A stretch of DNA of 64,000 nucleotides from RGIG6307 sp964424345 (GCA_964424345.1 CAYRIK010000006.1:9832-73831), one strand, 5' to 3'; shown: positions 8,506 to 17,241, counted from the stretch's first letter. The notes: a model not told the origin generated them from the letters alone. Translations and numbers: made by a program.

Positions 8506-8916
8506 ATGTTAAAAATGCTATATTTATTCATTTTACTAAAGACAGCACTTTCTGATTGGAAATATAAAAAAATCAGCAATCGATATGTTATATATATTTT
8601 GTTGTTGGTTTTTGTTCAAATGCTATGTAGTCAACAACTGTCTATAGCAGAAAGAATAGCAGCAGCACTTATATTTTCGCTTCCTATGCTTTTGATTTCT
8701 TGTATAAAGTCTGGAGCTTTTGGAGGAGGAGATATAAAATTTGCAGCAGTAAATGGTTTGTTGCTTGGGATGGATATGATGCTGTATGCAATGTGGATTG
8801 CAAGTCTGACAGCCGGTGTATATGCTCTTTTTTTATTGTGTGTACACAAAAATAAAAAAGAAATATTTGCATTCGGACCATTTTTAGCCTTAGGCTTTGG
8901 AATTGCATATTTATAA
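8506..8916 (+). CDS. Small prepilin peptidase (A24 family, CpaA/TadV-like)
   Basis: 136 residues from the ATG at 8506, with AAGGAA seven bases upstream; an upstream TTG frame lacks a ribosome binding site. Highly hydrophobic with about four membrane segments. It has both catalytic aspartates of A24 aspartic peptidases: the Asp in TALSDWKYKKISN near residue 12, and the GxGD-type motif GGGDIKF near residue 77. This is the minimal form lacking the N-methylase domain, normally processing type IV or Tad/Flp prepilins. No pilus genes are near, so its substrate lies elsewhere in the genome. It has its own strong promoter. Confidence 0.85.
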   Translation: MLKMLYLFILLKTALSDWKYKKISNRYVIYILLLVFVQMLCSQQLSIAERIAAALIFSLPMLLISCIKSGAFGGGDIKFAAVNGLLLGMDMMLYAMWIASLTAGVYALFLLCVHKNKKEIFAFGPFLALGFGIAYL

Positions 8917-8943
8917 ATTTCTAGTATCTGTTTTTTCAAAACA

Positions 8944-8972
8944 TTTACAATTTCTGCTAACTATGATAAACT
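8944..8972 (+). promoter_or_regulatory. Promoter, TTTACA-17-TAAACT
   Basis: The -35 is at 8944-8949 and the -10 at 8967-8972. It would start transcription just before the structured leader of the alcohol dehydrogenase gene. Confidence 0.5.
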
Positions 8973-8978
8973 AATGAC

Positions 8979-9040
8979 AGGGAGTACGCACAATACTGTG
9001 CGTGTGTAATGTGCGAGGCGGCGCAAACCGCTTTGTTCCT
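8979..9040 (+). promoter_or_regulatory. Structured leader RNA (three-way junction) upstream of alcohol dehydrogenase
   Basis: The outer helix AGGGA (8979-8983) with TTCCT (9036-9040) encloses two hairpins: ACGCACA/TGTGCGT (8986-9003) and AGGCGG/CCGCTT (9016-9033). It matches no riboswitch class I know. The ribosome binding site AAGGAG lies 22 nt further on. It could be a regulatory element or a stabilising 5' structure. Confidence 0.4.
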
Positions 9041-9075
9041 ATAAACATCTTTTACAAAATGCAAGGAGATAAAAC

Positions 9076-10224
9076 ATGAACAGTTTTGAAATTAAAACCA
9101 AAATATTTTTTGGTGACCAGGCATTAGACAGATTAAAAGAAATACCTTACAAGAAAGTATTAGTCATTACCGATCCTTTTATCGCACAGAGCGGAATGAT
9201 TGATTCTATTGTAAATCCTCTGAAAGAGGGCGGTATTACTTATGATATCTTCAGTGATGTCGTACCAGATCCTCCAATCGAAAAGATTAGTCTTGGCGTA
9301 AAGAAATTATTAGAGTATAAGCCAGAAGCAATCGTAGCAGTAGGCGGTGGTTCTGCAATTGACTCTTCTAAGTCTATTCGTGACTTTGCTCTTAAGATTG
9401 ATAACTATGGTAAGGTTGCTTTGATTGCAATTCCTACTACAAGCGGTACTGGCTCTGAAGTTACTTCTTTTGCAGTAGTATCTGACAGACAGGCTAACCG
9501 TAAATATCCATTAGTATCTCCATCTTTAACTCCAGAAGAGACTATTTTGGATGCAGAATTAGTTCGCAGTGTACCACCAGCAATCACAGCAGATACTGGT
9601 ATGGACGTATTCACACATGCAATCGAGGCTTGTGTAAGTACAGCACGCAATGATTTTGCGACTGCTTTAGCAGAAAAGTCTATTGAAATGGTTGGTGTAT
9701 TCCTTTTAAGAGCATACTTAGATGGAAATGACACACATGCAAGACAGAAAATGCATACAGCTTCCTGTTTAGCAGGTTTAGCATTTAACTCCGCTTCTCT
9801 TGGTTTAAATCATGGTATGGCACATCAGCTTGGTGCTTTATTCCACATTCCACATGGTCGTGCAAATGCGATGTTATTACCTCACATTATCGAGTATAAC
9901 AGTGGTATCAACAAGTACAGCAAGAGCCAGCAGGAATATTTACCAGCAGTAAAGCAGTACTGCAATGTTGCACATATTCTTGGTCTTAACAACTACAACG
10001 AAGTCATGACTGTTCGTTCTTTAGTATACTGGGTACAGTGCATGCTTAACGAAATGAACATTCCATTATCCATTTCTCAGATGGGTAAGATTACAAAGGA
10101 AGAGTACATGAGCAAGGTAGAAGCTATGGCAGATGCTGCATTAGCAGATGCTTGTACAGCTACAAACCCAAGAGTACCAACAAAGGAAGAAGTAGTACAG
10201 ATGTACATCAATTTATGGGAATAA
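9076..10224 (+). CDS. Iron-containing alcohol dehydrogenase
   Basis: 382 residues, standard length for the Fe-ADH (type III) family. The N-terminal domain binds NAD(P): the family motif GGGSAIDSSKSI near residue 96 is followed by PTTSGTGSEVTSFAV. The C-terminal all-helical domain carries metal ligands: Asp near 194, and the histidines of GMAHQLGALFHIPHGRANA (residues 255-275). It is closest in style to 1-propanol/1-butanol dehydrogenases such as PduQ. It reduces aldehydes to alcohols in fermentation. Codon choice is that of a highly expressed gene. AAGGAG precedes the ATG. It is monocistronic, with its own leader and a strong terminator. Confidence 0.93.
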   Translation: MNSFEIKTKIFFGDQALDRLKEIPYKKVLVITDPFIAQSGMIDSIVNPLKEGGITYDIFSDVVPDPPIEKISLGVKKLLEYKPEAIVAVGGGSAIDSSKSIRDFALKIDNYGKVALIAIPTTSGTGSEVTSFAVVSDRQANRKYPLVSPSLTPEETILDAELVRSVPPAITADTGMDVFTHAIEACVSTARNDFATALAEKSIEMVGVFLLRAYLDGNDTHARQKMHTASCLAGLAFNSASLGLNHGMAHQLGALFHIPHGRANAMLLPHIIEYNSGINKYSKSQQEYLPAVKQYCNVAHILGLNNYNEVMTVRSLVYWVQCMLNEMNIPLSISQMGKITKEEYMSKVEAMADAALADACTATNPRVPTKEEVVQMYINLWE

Positions 10225-10253
10225 TTTCTGCATAAAGATACATTCTTTTTGAG

Positions 10254-10291
10254 TGCCTGTCAGGACATTTTTGTCTTTGACAGGCATTTTT
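10254..10291 (+). terminator. Rho-independent terminator of the alcohol dehydrogenase gene
   Basis: TGCCTGTCA (10254-10262) pairs with TGACAGGCA (10278-10286), followed by five T. Confidence 0.9.
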
Positions 10292-10372
10292 GGTTTATTG
10301 TAGAATTACTCATTTTCTGGTAAAACAAAACGTCTTTCTGTTAATAGAGGCTCTTTTTTTTCGGATTTTGGG

Positions 10373-10401
10373 TTGACTATAATATATAAAATGAGTAGAA
10401 T
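10373..10401 (+). promoter_or_regulatory. Promoter, TTGACT-17-TAGAAT
   Basis: The -35 is at 10373-10378 and the -10 at 10396-10401, 53 bp before the ATP-grasp gene. The leader contains GTCAG...CTGAC complementarity (10413-10437). Confidence 0.7.
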
Positions 10402-10454
10402 AATAAAAAAAGGTCAGACAAGAAAGATACGCCTGACGGAATGGGGGAGCCTAT

Positions 10455-11642
10455 ATGAATTTTGTATTCCTATCACCGAATTTTCCCGAATCGTATTATA
10501 ATTTTACTGCAGCTTTAAAGAGAAATGGAGTAAATACATTGGGAATTGGCGATGAGCCTTATGAAACAATGAGCCAAAATGTAAAGGACTCACTGACTGA
10601 ATATTATAAAGTAAGCAGCCTTGAAAATTACGATGAAGTATATCGTGCATGTGCATATTTCACATTTAAGTACGGAAGAATTGATGGACTGGAAAGTAAC
10701 AACGAATATTGGTTGTTAAGAGATGCTCAGTTAAGAACAGACTTTAATATCAAAGGCTTAAATAACGATACTATTGATGGTATTAAGTATAAGAGCAAGA
10801 TGAAAGAGTACTATGCAAAGGCTGGAGTAAAGACAGCAAGATACCACATGGTAACAACTTTGGAAGAAGGACTTGCTTTTATTGGACAGGTTGGCTATCC
10901 AGTTATTGTAAAGCCGGACAATGGAGTTGGTGCGGCAGCTACTTACAAGCTCAAAAATGAACAGGAATTGATTGACTTTTACGCACATCTTCCTGAAGTA
11001 CCATATATTATGGAAGAGTTTATTAACGGTCATTTAGTGTCTTATGATGGTATTTGTGATTCTGATCGCAATATTATTTTTGAAACAAGTCACTTTTTCC
11101 CAGAACCAGTTATGAACGTCGTAAATGATAATTTGGATCTTTGGTATTACTCTAAAAAAGAGATTCCAGAAGATTTAAAGGATGCAGGCCGCAGAACAAT
11201 CAAATCATTTGCATGTAATTCCCGTTTCTTCCACTGTGAGTTCTTTATCTTAAAAGAAGATAAAGAAGGTCTTGGAAAAGCAGGAGAAATCTTTGGATTG
11301 GAAGTAAATATGCGTCCACCAGGAGGATTTACTCCAGATATGATGAACTTTGCAAATGACATTGACGTATACCAGATTTGGGCAAATATGATTTGCTATG
11401 ATCAGGGATATTTTAATCCTGAGCAAAGACCATATACTTGCGCTTATGCAGGCCGCAGAAAAGATGGCACATATAAGCATACATTACAGGAAGTATTTGA
11501 TAAATATGGCGATCATATTGTTTTATACAAAGAAATGCCTGATGTATTAGCAGGTGCTATGGGTAATCATGCTACAATGGCAAGATTTACAACAGAAGAA
11601 GAAATGTTTGAATTTGTACACTTTGCATTAGAAAGAGAATAG
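10455..11642 (+). CDS. ATP-grasp domain protein (carboxylate-amine ligase family)
   Basis: 395 residues, with GGGGGAG upstream. The N-terminal pre-ATP-grasp region (MNFVFLSPNFPESYYNF) resembles the Rossmann-like start of such ligases. The nucleotide-binding Lys lies in VIVKPDNGVGAA (about residue 153). The Mg-binding Glu and Asn lie in LEVNMRPPGGF (about residue 283). ATP-grasp enzymes activate a carboxylate as acyl phosphate and join it to an amine or thiol. Neither substrate can be read from sequence. It is the first of three tightly spaced genes with an esterase and a PlsY-like acyltransferase, suggesting a small acyl-conjugate pathway. Fold call is firm, role unknown. Confidence 0.85.
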   Translation: MNFVFLSPNFPESYYNFTAALKRNGVNTLGIGDEPYETMSQNVKDSLTEYYKVSSLENYDEVYRACAYFTFKYGRIDGLESNNEYWLLRDAQLRTDFNIKGLNNDTIDGIKYKSKMKEYYAKAGVKTARYHMVTTLEEGLAFIGQVGYPVIVKPDNGVGAAATYKLKNEQELIDFYAHLPEVPYIMEEFINGHLVSYDGICDSDRNIIFETSHFFPEPVMNVVNDNLDLWYYSKKEIPEDLKDAGRRTIKSFACNSRFFHCEFFILKEDKEGLGKAGEIFGLEVNMRPPGGFTPDMMNFANDIDVYQIWANMICYDQGYFNPEQRPYTCAYAGRRKDGTYKHTLQEVFDKYGDHIVLYKEMPDVLAGAMGNHATMARFTTEEEMFEFVHFALERE

Positions 11643-11651
11643 GTGATACAT

Positions 11652-12413
11652 ATGCATACACAGTATTATAGAGAATATTCCGCGTACTTAAATCGCGACA
11701 TGGAATTTAAAGTGTATGGTCATGCAGGACTTCCAGTTGTGATATTCCCTTGTCAGGATGGAAAATTCTGGGATTTTGAAAGTCGTGGTATGGTAGATAC
11801 CGTTGCAGATAAAATCGAAGCCGGATTGATGCAGTTATATTGCATTTCCAGTGTCGATGAAGAAACATGGAGTGCAAAGGGCGGCGATTATCAGGGACGT
11901 ATCTGGTGGCATGAACAGTGGTTTGCATATATTTGCGAAGAATTTTTACCAAGACTTCATGAAATCCACAGCTTATATGATGAGACTGATTATCATGGAC
12001 AAGTATTGCTCAGTGGTGCAAGTATGGGTGGTTATCATTGCGTAAACTTTTATTTAAGAAGACCGGATTTGTTTGGCGGATGCTTATCTTTAAGCGGTCT
12101 GTTCCATGCAGGATATTTCTTTGAAGGATATGATAATCTGGATATTTATTTAAATTCCCCAGTAGATTGTTTGCCACAGATGCCAGTGGATCATCCATTG
12201 GTAGAGCAGTATCGTAAAGGTACGATTATTTTGTGCTGCGGACAGGGAGCATGGGAAGATGAAGCGAAAGCCGATGCAAGAATCATGAAAAGAGAGTTTG
12301 CTCGTCTTGGTGTACCGGCATGGGTAGACCTTTGGGGCGAGGATGTAAATCATGACTGGCCATGGTGGATGATTCAGTTCCCATACTATATGAACAAAAT
12401 ATTAGAAAGATAA
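11652..12413 (+). CDS. Alpha/beta-hydrolase, esterase D/putative esterase type
   Basis: 253 residues from the ATG at 11652, which has AGGTG six bases upstream; a GTG at 11643 is in frame but less likely. The nucleophile elbow GASMGGYH has Ser near residue 123. The catalytic His is probable in VNHDWPWW near residue 236. No signal peptide, so cytoplasmic. The family hydrolyses small acyl esters or thioesters. The gene starts nine bases after the ATP-grasp stop codon and is followed within five bases by the PlsY-like gene, so the three are certainly co-transcribed. The unusually Trp/Tyr-rich sequence around the active site may reflect an aromatic or amphipathic substrate (inference). Confidence 0.82.
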   Translation: MHTQYYREYSAYLNRDMEFKVYGHAGLPVVIFPCQDGKFWDFESRGMVDTVADKIEAGLMQLYCISSVDEETWSAKGGDYQGRIWWHEQWFAYICEEFLPRLHEIHSLYDETDYHGQVLLSGASMGGYHCVNFYLRRPDLFGGCLSLSGLFHAGYFFEGYDNLDIYLNSPVDCLPQMPVDHPLVEQYRKGTIILCCGQGAWEDEAKADARIMKREFARLGVPAWVDLWGEDVNHDWPWWMIQFPYYMNKILER

Positions 12414-12418
12414 TAGAT

Positions 12419-13069
12419 ATGAAAATACTTTTTTGTGCTCTGTTAGGGTATGCGTTTGGCAATGTCAATACTGCATACATACTCAGTAAAAAACAAGGAT
12501 TTGACATACGCACGAAAGGCTCTGGAAATGCAGGAGCATCGAATGTAGTGCTGATTATGGGCAGAAAGGCTGGTATGTTTACTGCGGTAGCAGATATTTT
12601 GAAAGCCTTTTTTGCAGTCGTAATCGCCGGAATGTTGTTTGCGGATCTTCCGACAGCCAAAGAACTTGCCGGTATCAGTTGTGTATTAGGTCACATCTTT
12701 CCAGTTACTATGGAATTTAAAGGTGGAAAAGGACTGGCATGTATGGCAGGAAGTGTGCTGGCATACAGTCCGAAAATGTTTGTCGTGTTGCTTGCGATAG
12801 AGGCAGTAGTTGCATTAGTGACGGATTATGTATGCCTGATACCGATTACGGGTTCTATTTTGATTACTATCTTATATGCTCGTAAATATGGAATCAATTC
12901 CATAGTAGGTATGATGTGTGTTACGATAGTTGTAATTGTACTAAAGCATATGGAAAATCTGCAGCGCATTACAAAAGGACTGGAAGTAAAAATCAGTTAT
13001 TTGTGGAAAGGCGATGCAGAAATAGATCGAGTAAAAGCAAATAAAGAGCTTCAAAATTCAGAATGTTAA
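12419..13069 (+). CDS. Divergent PlsY-like glycerol-3-phosphate acyltransferase
   Basis: 216 residues, multispanning membrane protein, started at the ATG at 12419; the ribosome binding site is weak. Motif 1 of PlsY is recognisable but altered: canonical SGNxGxTNxxR reads SGNAGASNVVL here, so Thr is Ser and the invariant Arg is Leu (near residue 44). Motif 2 is kept (HIFPVTMEFKGGKG, near residue 92), as is the C-terminal HMENLQRITKG. Canonical PlsY transfers acyl groups from acyl phosphate to glycerol-3-phosphate. The motif 1 change, and the location with an ATP-grasp ligase and an esterase, suggest a specialised paralog with another acceptor. Confidence 0.75.
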   Translation: MKILFCALLGYAFGNVNTAYILSKKQGFDIRTKGSGNAGASNVVLIMGRKAGMFTAVADILKAFFAVVIAGMLFADLPTAKELAGISCVLGHIFPVTMEFKGGKGLACMAGSVLAYSPKMFVVLLAIEAVVALVTDYVCLIPITGSILITILYARKYGINSIVGMMCVTIVVIVLKHMENLQRITKGLEVKISYLWKGDAEIDRVKANKELQNSEC

Positions 13070-13075
13070 AAGTCT

Positions 13076-13119
13076 GTCTGATAAAATTACGATGTGATTT
13101 TGTCAGACGGGCTTTTTTT
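13076..13119 (+). terminator. Terminator of the ATP-grasp operon
   Basis: GTCTGATAAAAT (13076-13087) pairs with ATTTTGTCAGAC (13097-13108) with one U-G pair, followed by a seven-T run (13113-13119). Confidence 0.9.
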
Positions 13120-13132
13120 GTGTCTGCTATTA

Positions 13133-13177
13133 TTGACAAATGGAAAATTGTGGGGCATAATAATTAAGAGCTTAATT
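13133..13177 (+). promoter_or_regulatory. MarR operon promoter with overlapping palindromic operator
   Basis: TTGACA (13133-13138), 17 bp, CATAAT (13156-13161), then AATTAAG-AG-CTTAATT at 13162-13177, a perfect 7-2-7 inverted repeat at the transcription start. Placement predicts autorepression by the MarR protein encoded next. Confidence 0.8.
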
Positions 13178-13214
13178 AAAACTTATGAATTATACTTAGA
13201 GGAAAGGAGAACTT

Positions 13215-13652
13215 ATGGAAAAAAGAGAACGTAGTGTGATGATGGCAATTTCCAGAACGAGGCGTGCATGGGCAGATCATATGAAAGAAATCGCGTTAGA
13301 ACTTGGAATTCCAGATTCTTATAGAACGATTATTTTTTATTTACATAGAAATGCTGGAGCAAATCAAAAAAATATTGCGGATTTTGCAAATATCACTACG
13401 GCAGCAGTAAATCAGAGTGTGAAAGAAATGCTCGCAAAAGGATATCTTCGAAAAGAGATTGATGAAGCAGATCGAAGATACACAAAGTTGTATCTGACAC
13501 AAAAAGGTGAAGAAACTGCTTTAAAATTACGCGAAAAACTGCATAAATCAGATGAAGTGATTACAGAAGCAATCACACCTGAAAAAGAAGCAGAAATAAT
13601 CGCACTGTTAGACAAAATTTATGAATGCATAAGGGGGGACTTACCTTGTTAA
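13215..13652 (+). CDS. MarR-family transcriptional regulator
   Basis: 145 residues, typical length, with AAAGGAG before the ATG. The winged helix lies in the middle: helix-turn-helix NQKNIADFANITTAAVNQSVKEM, about residues 55-80, then the wing KEIDEADRRYTKLYLTQKG. The C-terminal helices form the dimer interface. It opens an operon with two ABC half-transporters and overlaps the first by seven bases, so translation is coupled. It likely represses from the palindrome overlapping its own promoter and is released by a drug or metabolite exported by the transporter. The ligand is unknown. Confidence 0.92.
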   Translation: MEKRERSVMMAISRTRRAWADHMKEIALELGIPDSYRTIIFYLHRNAGANQKNIADFANITTAAVNQSVKEMLAKGYLRKEIDEADRRYTKLYLTQKGEETALKLREKLHKSDEVITEAITPEKEAEIIALLDKIYECIRGDLPC

Positions 13653-15367
13653 AGTATTTAAAAAAGTATTGGATATTTTGCGTATTAGCACCAATATTTA
13701 TGTTTGGTGAGGTAGCAATGGACTTGATGCAGCCGGATATGATGGCTGAGATTGTAGACAATGGTGTTTTGAAAAATGATATGACATTGATTATTACAGT
13801 CGGAATTCGTATGGTAATCTTTGTTGCAATCGGTGGTATGTGTGGTGTATTGTGTGGTGTATTTGCCAATATTGCAGCACAGAATTTTGGAAATGATCTT
13901 AGAAAAGATTTGTTTTCTCGTATTATGTCTTTGTCCTTTCAGGAAACAGATAAAATTTCTACCGGTTCTTTAGTAACAAGACTTTCTAATGACGTTAATC
14001 AGGTTCAAATGATGGTTATGATGTCTATTCGAGGATTTGTACGAAATATTGTCATGTTTGTAGGCGGTATTATTATGTTATACAGTCAGTCACCAAGATT
14101 TGCGTTGATTGCTGCATGCGGTTTACCATTTGTATTGGTATTTGTTACATTCTTCTTAAGAAAAGCCTCTCCTTTATTTTCTGTTGTTCAGAAAAAATTA
14201 GATGGTATCAATAATGTTATGCAAGAAGACGTAGCAGGTGCAAGAGTTGTAAAAGCGTATGTAAAAGAAGCGTATGAATTAGACCGTTTCCAGAAGGCAA
14301 ACGAAGCACTTTGTGATGAAAGCCTTCGCGTACAGACTTTATTAGCTTTTATGAGTCCATGCTTAAATATCGTATTAAATGTCTGTATCGTAACGGTTAT
14401 CTTAGTAGGTGGTTATACCGTAAGAACAGGAGGAGATTTGACACCTGGTAATGTTATGGCCGGTATTACATATCTTTCTCAGATTTTGCACGGTGTTACA
14501 TTTATGGCAAATATTTTCCAGACATTTACAAGAGCAAAAGCATCTGCAGATCGTATCAACGAAGTATACAATAGTCCTGAAGTAATCTTAGATGGAACAT
14601 TAAAAGAAGAAAGCACAAAGACTGGAGAAATTGAATTTAAGCATGTAAGTTTTGCTTATCCAGAAACTCCGGATCAGAAAATATTAGAGGATATTTCTTT
14701 CAAGGTAGAAAAAGGAGAAACATTTGCAATTATTGGAGAAACAGGTTGTGGCAAGACTTCTTTTGTAAATTTAATTCCTCGTTTCTATGATGTAACAGAT
14801 GGTGAAATTTTAGTAGATGGCCACAACATAAAAGAGTATCCGTTAAATACACTTCGAGATAAAATTTCTATTGTATTACAAAAGGCTGAGTTATACTCCA
14901 GAACGATTGAAGAAAATATCCGCTGGGGTAAACCTGATGCAACATTTGAAGAAGTGCAAAAAGCAGCAAAGATTGCACAGGCAGATCGTTTTATTGAATC
15001 TGCAAAAAATGGATATGAGACAATGGTAACAGAAAGAGGTCATTCTCTTTCAGGTGGACAAAAACAGCGTATTTCTATTGCAAGAGCTGTTTTAAAAGAG
15101 CATGAAATTTTAATCTTTGATGACTCTACAAGTGCATTGGATTTAAAAACAGAGGCTTCTTTATATGAAGCACTTCGCAAGGAATGTCCGGATAAAACAA
15201 AGATTATCATTGCACAGCGTATTGCATCTATCAAAGGCGCAGACCGCATTGCTGTATTGGAAAAAGGAAAGATTGCAGCACTTGGTACACATGAAGAATT
15301 ATTGAAGAATTCTGAAATCTATCAGGATATTTATCGTTCACAGATGAAGGAAGGAGGTCAGGAATAA
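13646..15367 (+). CDS. ABC exporter half-transporter, subunit with degenerate catalytic site
   Basis: 573 residues from a TTG start at 13646, preceded by GGGGGG seven bases upstream; the ATG at 13625 inside marR would include the ribosome binding site as codons. Six membrane segments are followed by an ATP-binding domain: Walker A GETGCGKT near 365, signature LSGGQKQR. Walker B reads ILIFDDSTSALD, with Asp in place of the catalytic Glu, and the switch His is Gln (IIIAQRIAS). That combination marks the non-catalytic site subunit of heterodimeric exporters such as BmrCD, LmrCD and TM287/288. It pairs with the next gene. Substrate unknown, probably drug or lipid. Confidence 0.92.
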   Translation: MLKYLKKYWIFCVLAPIFMFGEVAMDLMQPDMMAEIVDNGVLKNDMTLIITVGIRMVIFVAIGGMCGVLCGVFANIAAQNFGNDLRKDLFSRIMSLSFQETDKISTGSLVTRLSNDVNQVQMMVMMSIRGFVRNIVMFVGGIIMLYSQSPRFALIAACGLPFVLVFVTFFLRKASPLFSVVQKKLDGINNVMQEDVAGARVVKAYVKEAYELDRFQKANEALCDESLRVQTLLAFMSPCLNIVLNVCIVTVILVGGYTVRTGGDLTPGNVMAGITYLSQILHGVTFMANIFQTFTRAKASADRINEVYNSPEVILDGTLKEESTKTGEIEFKHVSFAYPETPDQKILEDISFKVEKGETFAIIGETGCGKTSFVNLIPRFYDVTDGEILVDGHNIKEYPLNTLRDKISIVLQKAELYSRTIEENIRWGKPDATFEEVQKAAKIAQADRFIESAKNGYETMVTERGHSLSGGQKQRISIARAVLKEHEILIFDDSTSALDLKTEASLYEALRKECPDKTKIIIAQRIASIKGADRIAVLEKGKIAALGTHEELLKNSEIYQDIYRSQMKEGGQE

Positions 15368-17190
15368 TGGCACAGCAGAATAATGCACCACAAGTAAGAG
15401 TAAACTTTAGACGTGGTTCGGGAGGCCCAAGAGGCATGGCACAGCCTATAGAAAAGCCAGAAGATGCTGTCAAGACACTTTCCAGACTGATGGTATATTT
15501 TGCGAGAGCAAAAAAACTGCTCGTATCTTTATTGGTAGCAGTAGTAATGGTTACATTAGTAGCTTTATTAGCACCTTCTTTGCAGGGTGAAGCTATTGAC
15601 TGTATCAAAGAACAGGAATGGAATAAATTATATATATGTGCTGCATGTTTGATGGGAGCATATATTGCAAATATTTTATTTGGCTTGGCACAGTCTTTAC
15701 TTGCAGCCAGACTGAGCAAAAGTATTGTAAAGCAGATGCGATATGATCTGTTTAAAAAGATTGATTATTTATCTATTAAATATTTGGATACACATTCCAG
15801 CGGTGACATCATGAGCCGTATGACCAATGACGTAGAAAACGTATCTAATACAATTTCTCAAAGTCTTGGTTCTTTGGTTTCAGGTGTACTTACAATCCTT
15901 GGTACAATTACCATTATGTTTATATATTGCTGGCAGCTTACATTGATTACTATGTTGACTGTTATCTTGACAGTTATTGTAACAAAGCAGATGTCTAAGT
16001 TTATGAGAAAAATTTACCGCAAACGTTCTCAGATTTTAGGTCAGTTAAATGGTCATTCTGAAGAAATGATCACAGGATATAAGTCTATCGTAGCATATAA
16101 TAAGCAGGCAGATGTAATCAGAGAATTTTGTGAAACTTCTGATGAGTTGAAACGAGTAAGTATTAAAGCAGAGATTTTAGGTGGTTCTATGGGACCTATC
16201 ATGAACTGTATTTCTAATATCAGCTTTGTTATTGTAGCAGCATTTGGTGGATATTTTGCTTATACTGGTCTGATTACAATTGGTACGATTTCTGCATTTA
16301 TTATTTATGCAAAACAGTTCTCCAGACCAATCAATGAAATTGCACAGCTTTATGGTACAATCCAGACAGCTATCGCTGGTGCAGAACGTGTATTTGCATT
16401 AATGGATCAGCCTGACGAAGATAACAGCGGTACATTGGAAATGAAAGATGTCAAAGGTGAAATTTCTTTCAGAAATGTAGATTTCTCCTATGTGGAAGGC
16501 AAGCAAGTATTATATGATTTTAATCTGGATGTAAAACCAGGTCAGAAGATTGCCCTTGTTGGTGCAACAGGAAGTGGTAAAACAACAGTAGTAAATCTTT
16601 TGATGAGATTTTATCCTGTAGATGCAGGTGAAATTTTAATCGATGGAGTGAATATTTACGATATTAAAAAAGATGAACTTCGTAAAAATATCGCTATTGT
16701 ATTACAGGATACAGTGCTGTTCTCTGATACGATTGAGAAAAATATTAAGTACTCTAATCCAGACGCTTCTGATGAAGAAATGTATTATGCAGCAGAAATG
16801 AGTAACCTGACACATTATATCAATAAGCTGCCAAAGAAATACGATACATTCTTAAAGCAGGCAGGTGAGGGACTTTCTCATGGACAAAGACAGTTGATGG
16901 CGATTGCAAGAGCGGTTCTTGCAAATCCAAAGATTTTAATCTTGGACGAAGCAACTTCTTCTGTAGATACTAGAACAGAGAAGCATATTCAGGATGCTAT
17001 GGTAAATTTAATGAAAAATCGTACCAGCTTGATTATTGCACACAGACTTTCTACTATTCAAGACTCTGATAAGATTGTAGTTATGGACGAGGGACGTGTT
17101 GTAGAAATCGGAAATCATGAAGAACTGCTTGAGAAAAAGGGTAAGTATTATACATTGTATATGACGCAGTTTGCAGGCAATAAAATTTAA
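15367..17190 (+). CDS. ABC exporter half-transporter, catalytically complete subunit
   Basis: 607 residues; the ATG overlaps the preceding stop codon (TAATG) with GGAGG nine bases upstream. It has a longer basic, Gly-rich N-terminus (about 40 residues) before six membrane segments. Walker A is GATGSGKTT, Walker B ILILDEATSSVD with the catalytic Glu, switch His in LIIAHRLST. The signature is LSHGQ instead of LSGGQ. In a heterodimer, this signature faces the partner's defective Walker B site, so one composite site is degenerate and one complete, the classic arrangement. MarR-controlled, followed by a terminator. Confidence 0.93.
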   Translation: MAQQNNAPQVRVNFRRGSGGPRGMAQPIEKPEDAVKTLSRLMVYFARAKKLLVSLLVAVVMVTLVALLAPSLQGEAIDCIKEQEWNKLYICAACLMGAYIANILFGLAQSLLAARLSKSIVKQMRYDLFKKIDYLSIKYLDTHSSGDIMSRMTNDVENVSNTISQSLGSLVSGVLTILGTITIMFIYCWQLTLITMLTVILTVIVTKQMSKFMRKIYRKRSQILGQLNGHSEEMITGYKSIVAYNKQADVIREFCETSDELKRVSIKAEILGGSMGPIMNCISNISFVIVAAFGGYFAYTGLITIGTISAFIIYAKQFSRPINEIAQLYGTIQTAIAGAERVFALMDQPDEDNSGTLEMKDVKGEISFRNVDFSYVEGKQVLYDFNLDVKPGQKIALVGATGSGKTTVVNLLMRFYPVDAGEILIDGVNIYDIKKDELRKNIAIVLQDTVLFSDTIEKNIKYSNPDASDEEMYYAAEMSNLTHYINKLPKKYDTFLKQAGEGLSHGQRQLMAIARAVLANPKILILDEATSSVDTRTEKHIQDAMVNLMKNRTSLIIAHRLSTIQDSDKIVVMDEGRVVEIGNHEELLEKKGKYYTLYMTQFAGNKI

Positions 17191-17198
17191 ATAAGAAA

Positions 17199-17241
17199 CA
17201 AAGTCGCCGTTTCTATTGCGAAAGCAAGAAGCGGCGCTTTG
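17199..17241 (+). terminator. Terminator of the MarR-ABC operon
   Basis: CAAAGTCGCCG pairs with CGGCGCTTTG with a one-base bulge. The tail ATTTTC is moderately T-rich. Confidence 0.7.

Noticed and set aside
8946..8977. Rex redox-repressor site upstream of the alcohol dehydrogenase gene
   Set aside because: The expected TTGTTAA-type dyad is not present; only scattered AT-rich half-matches.
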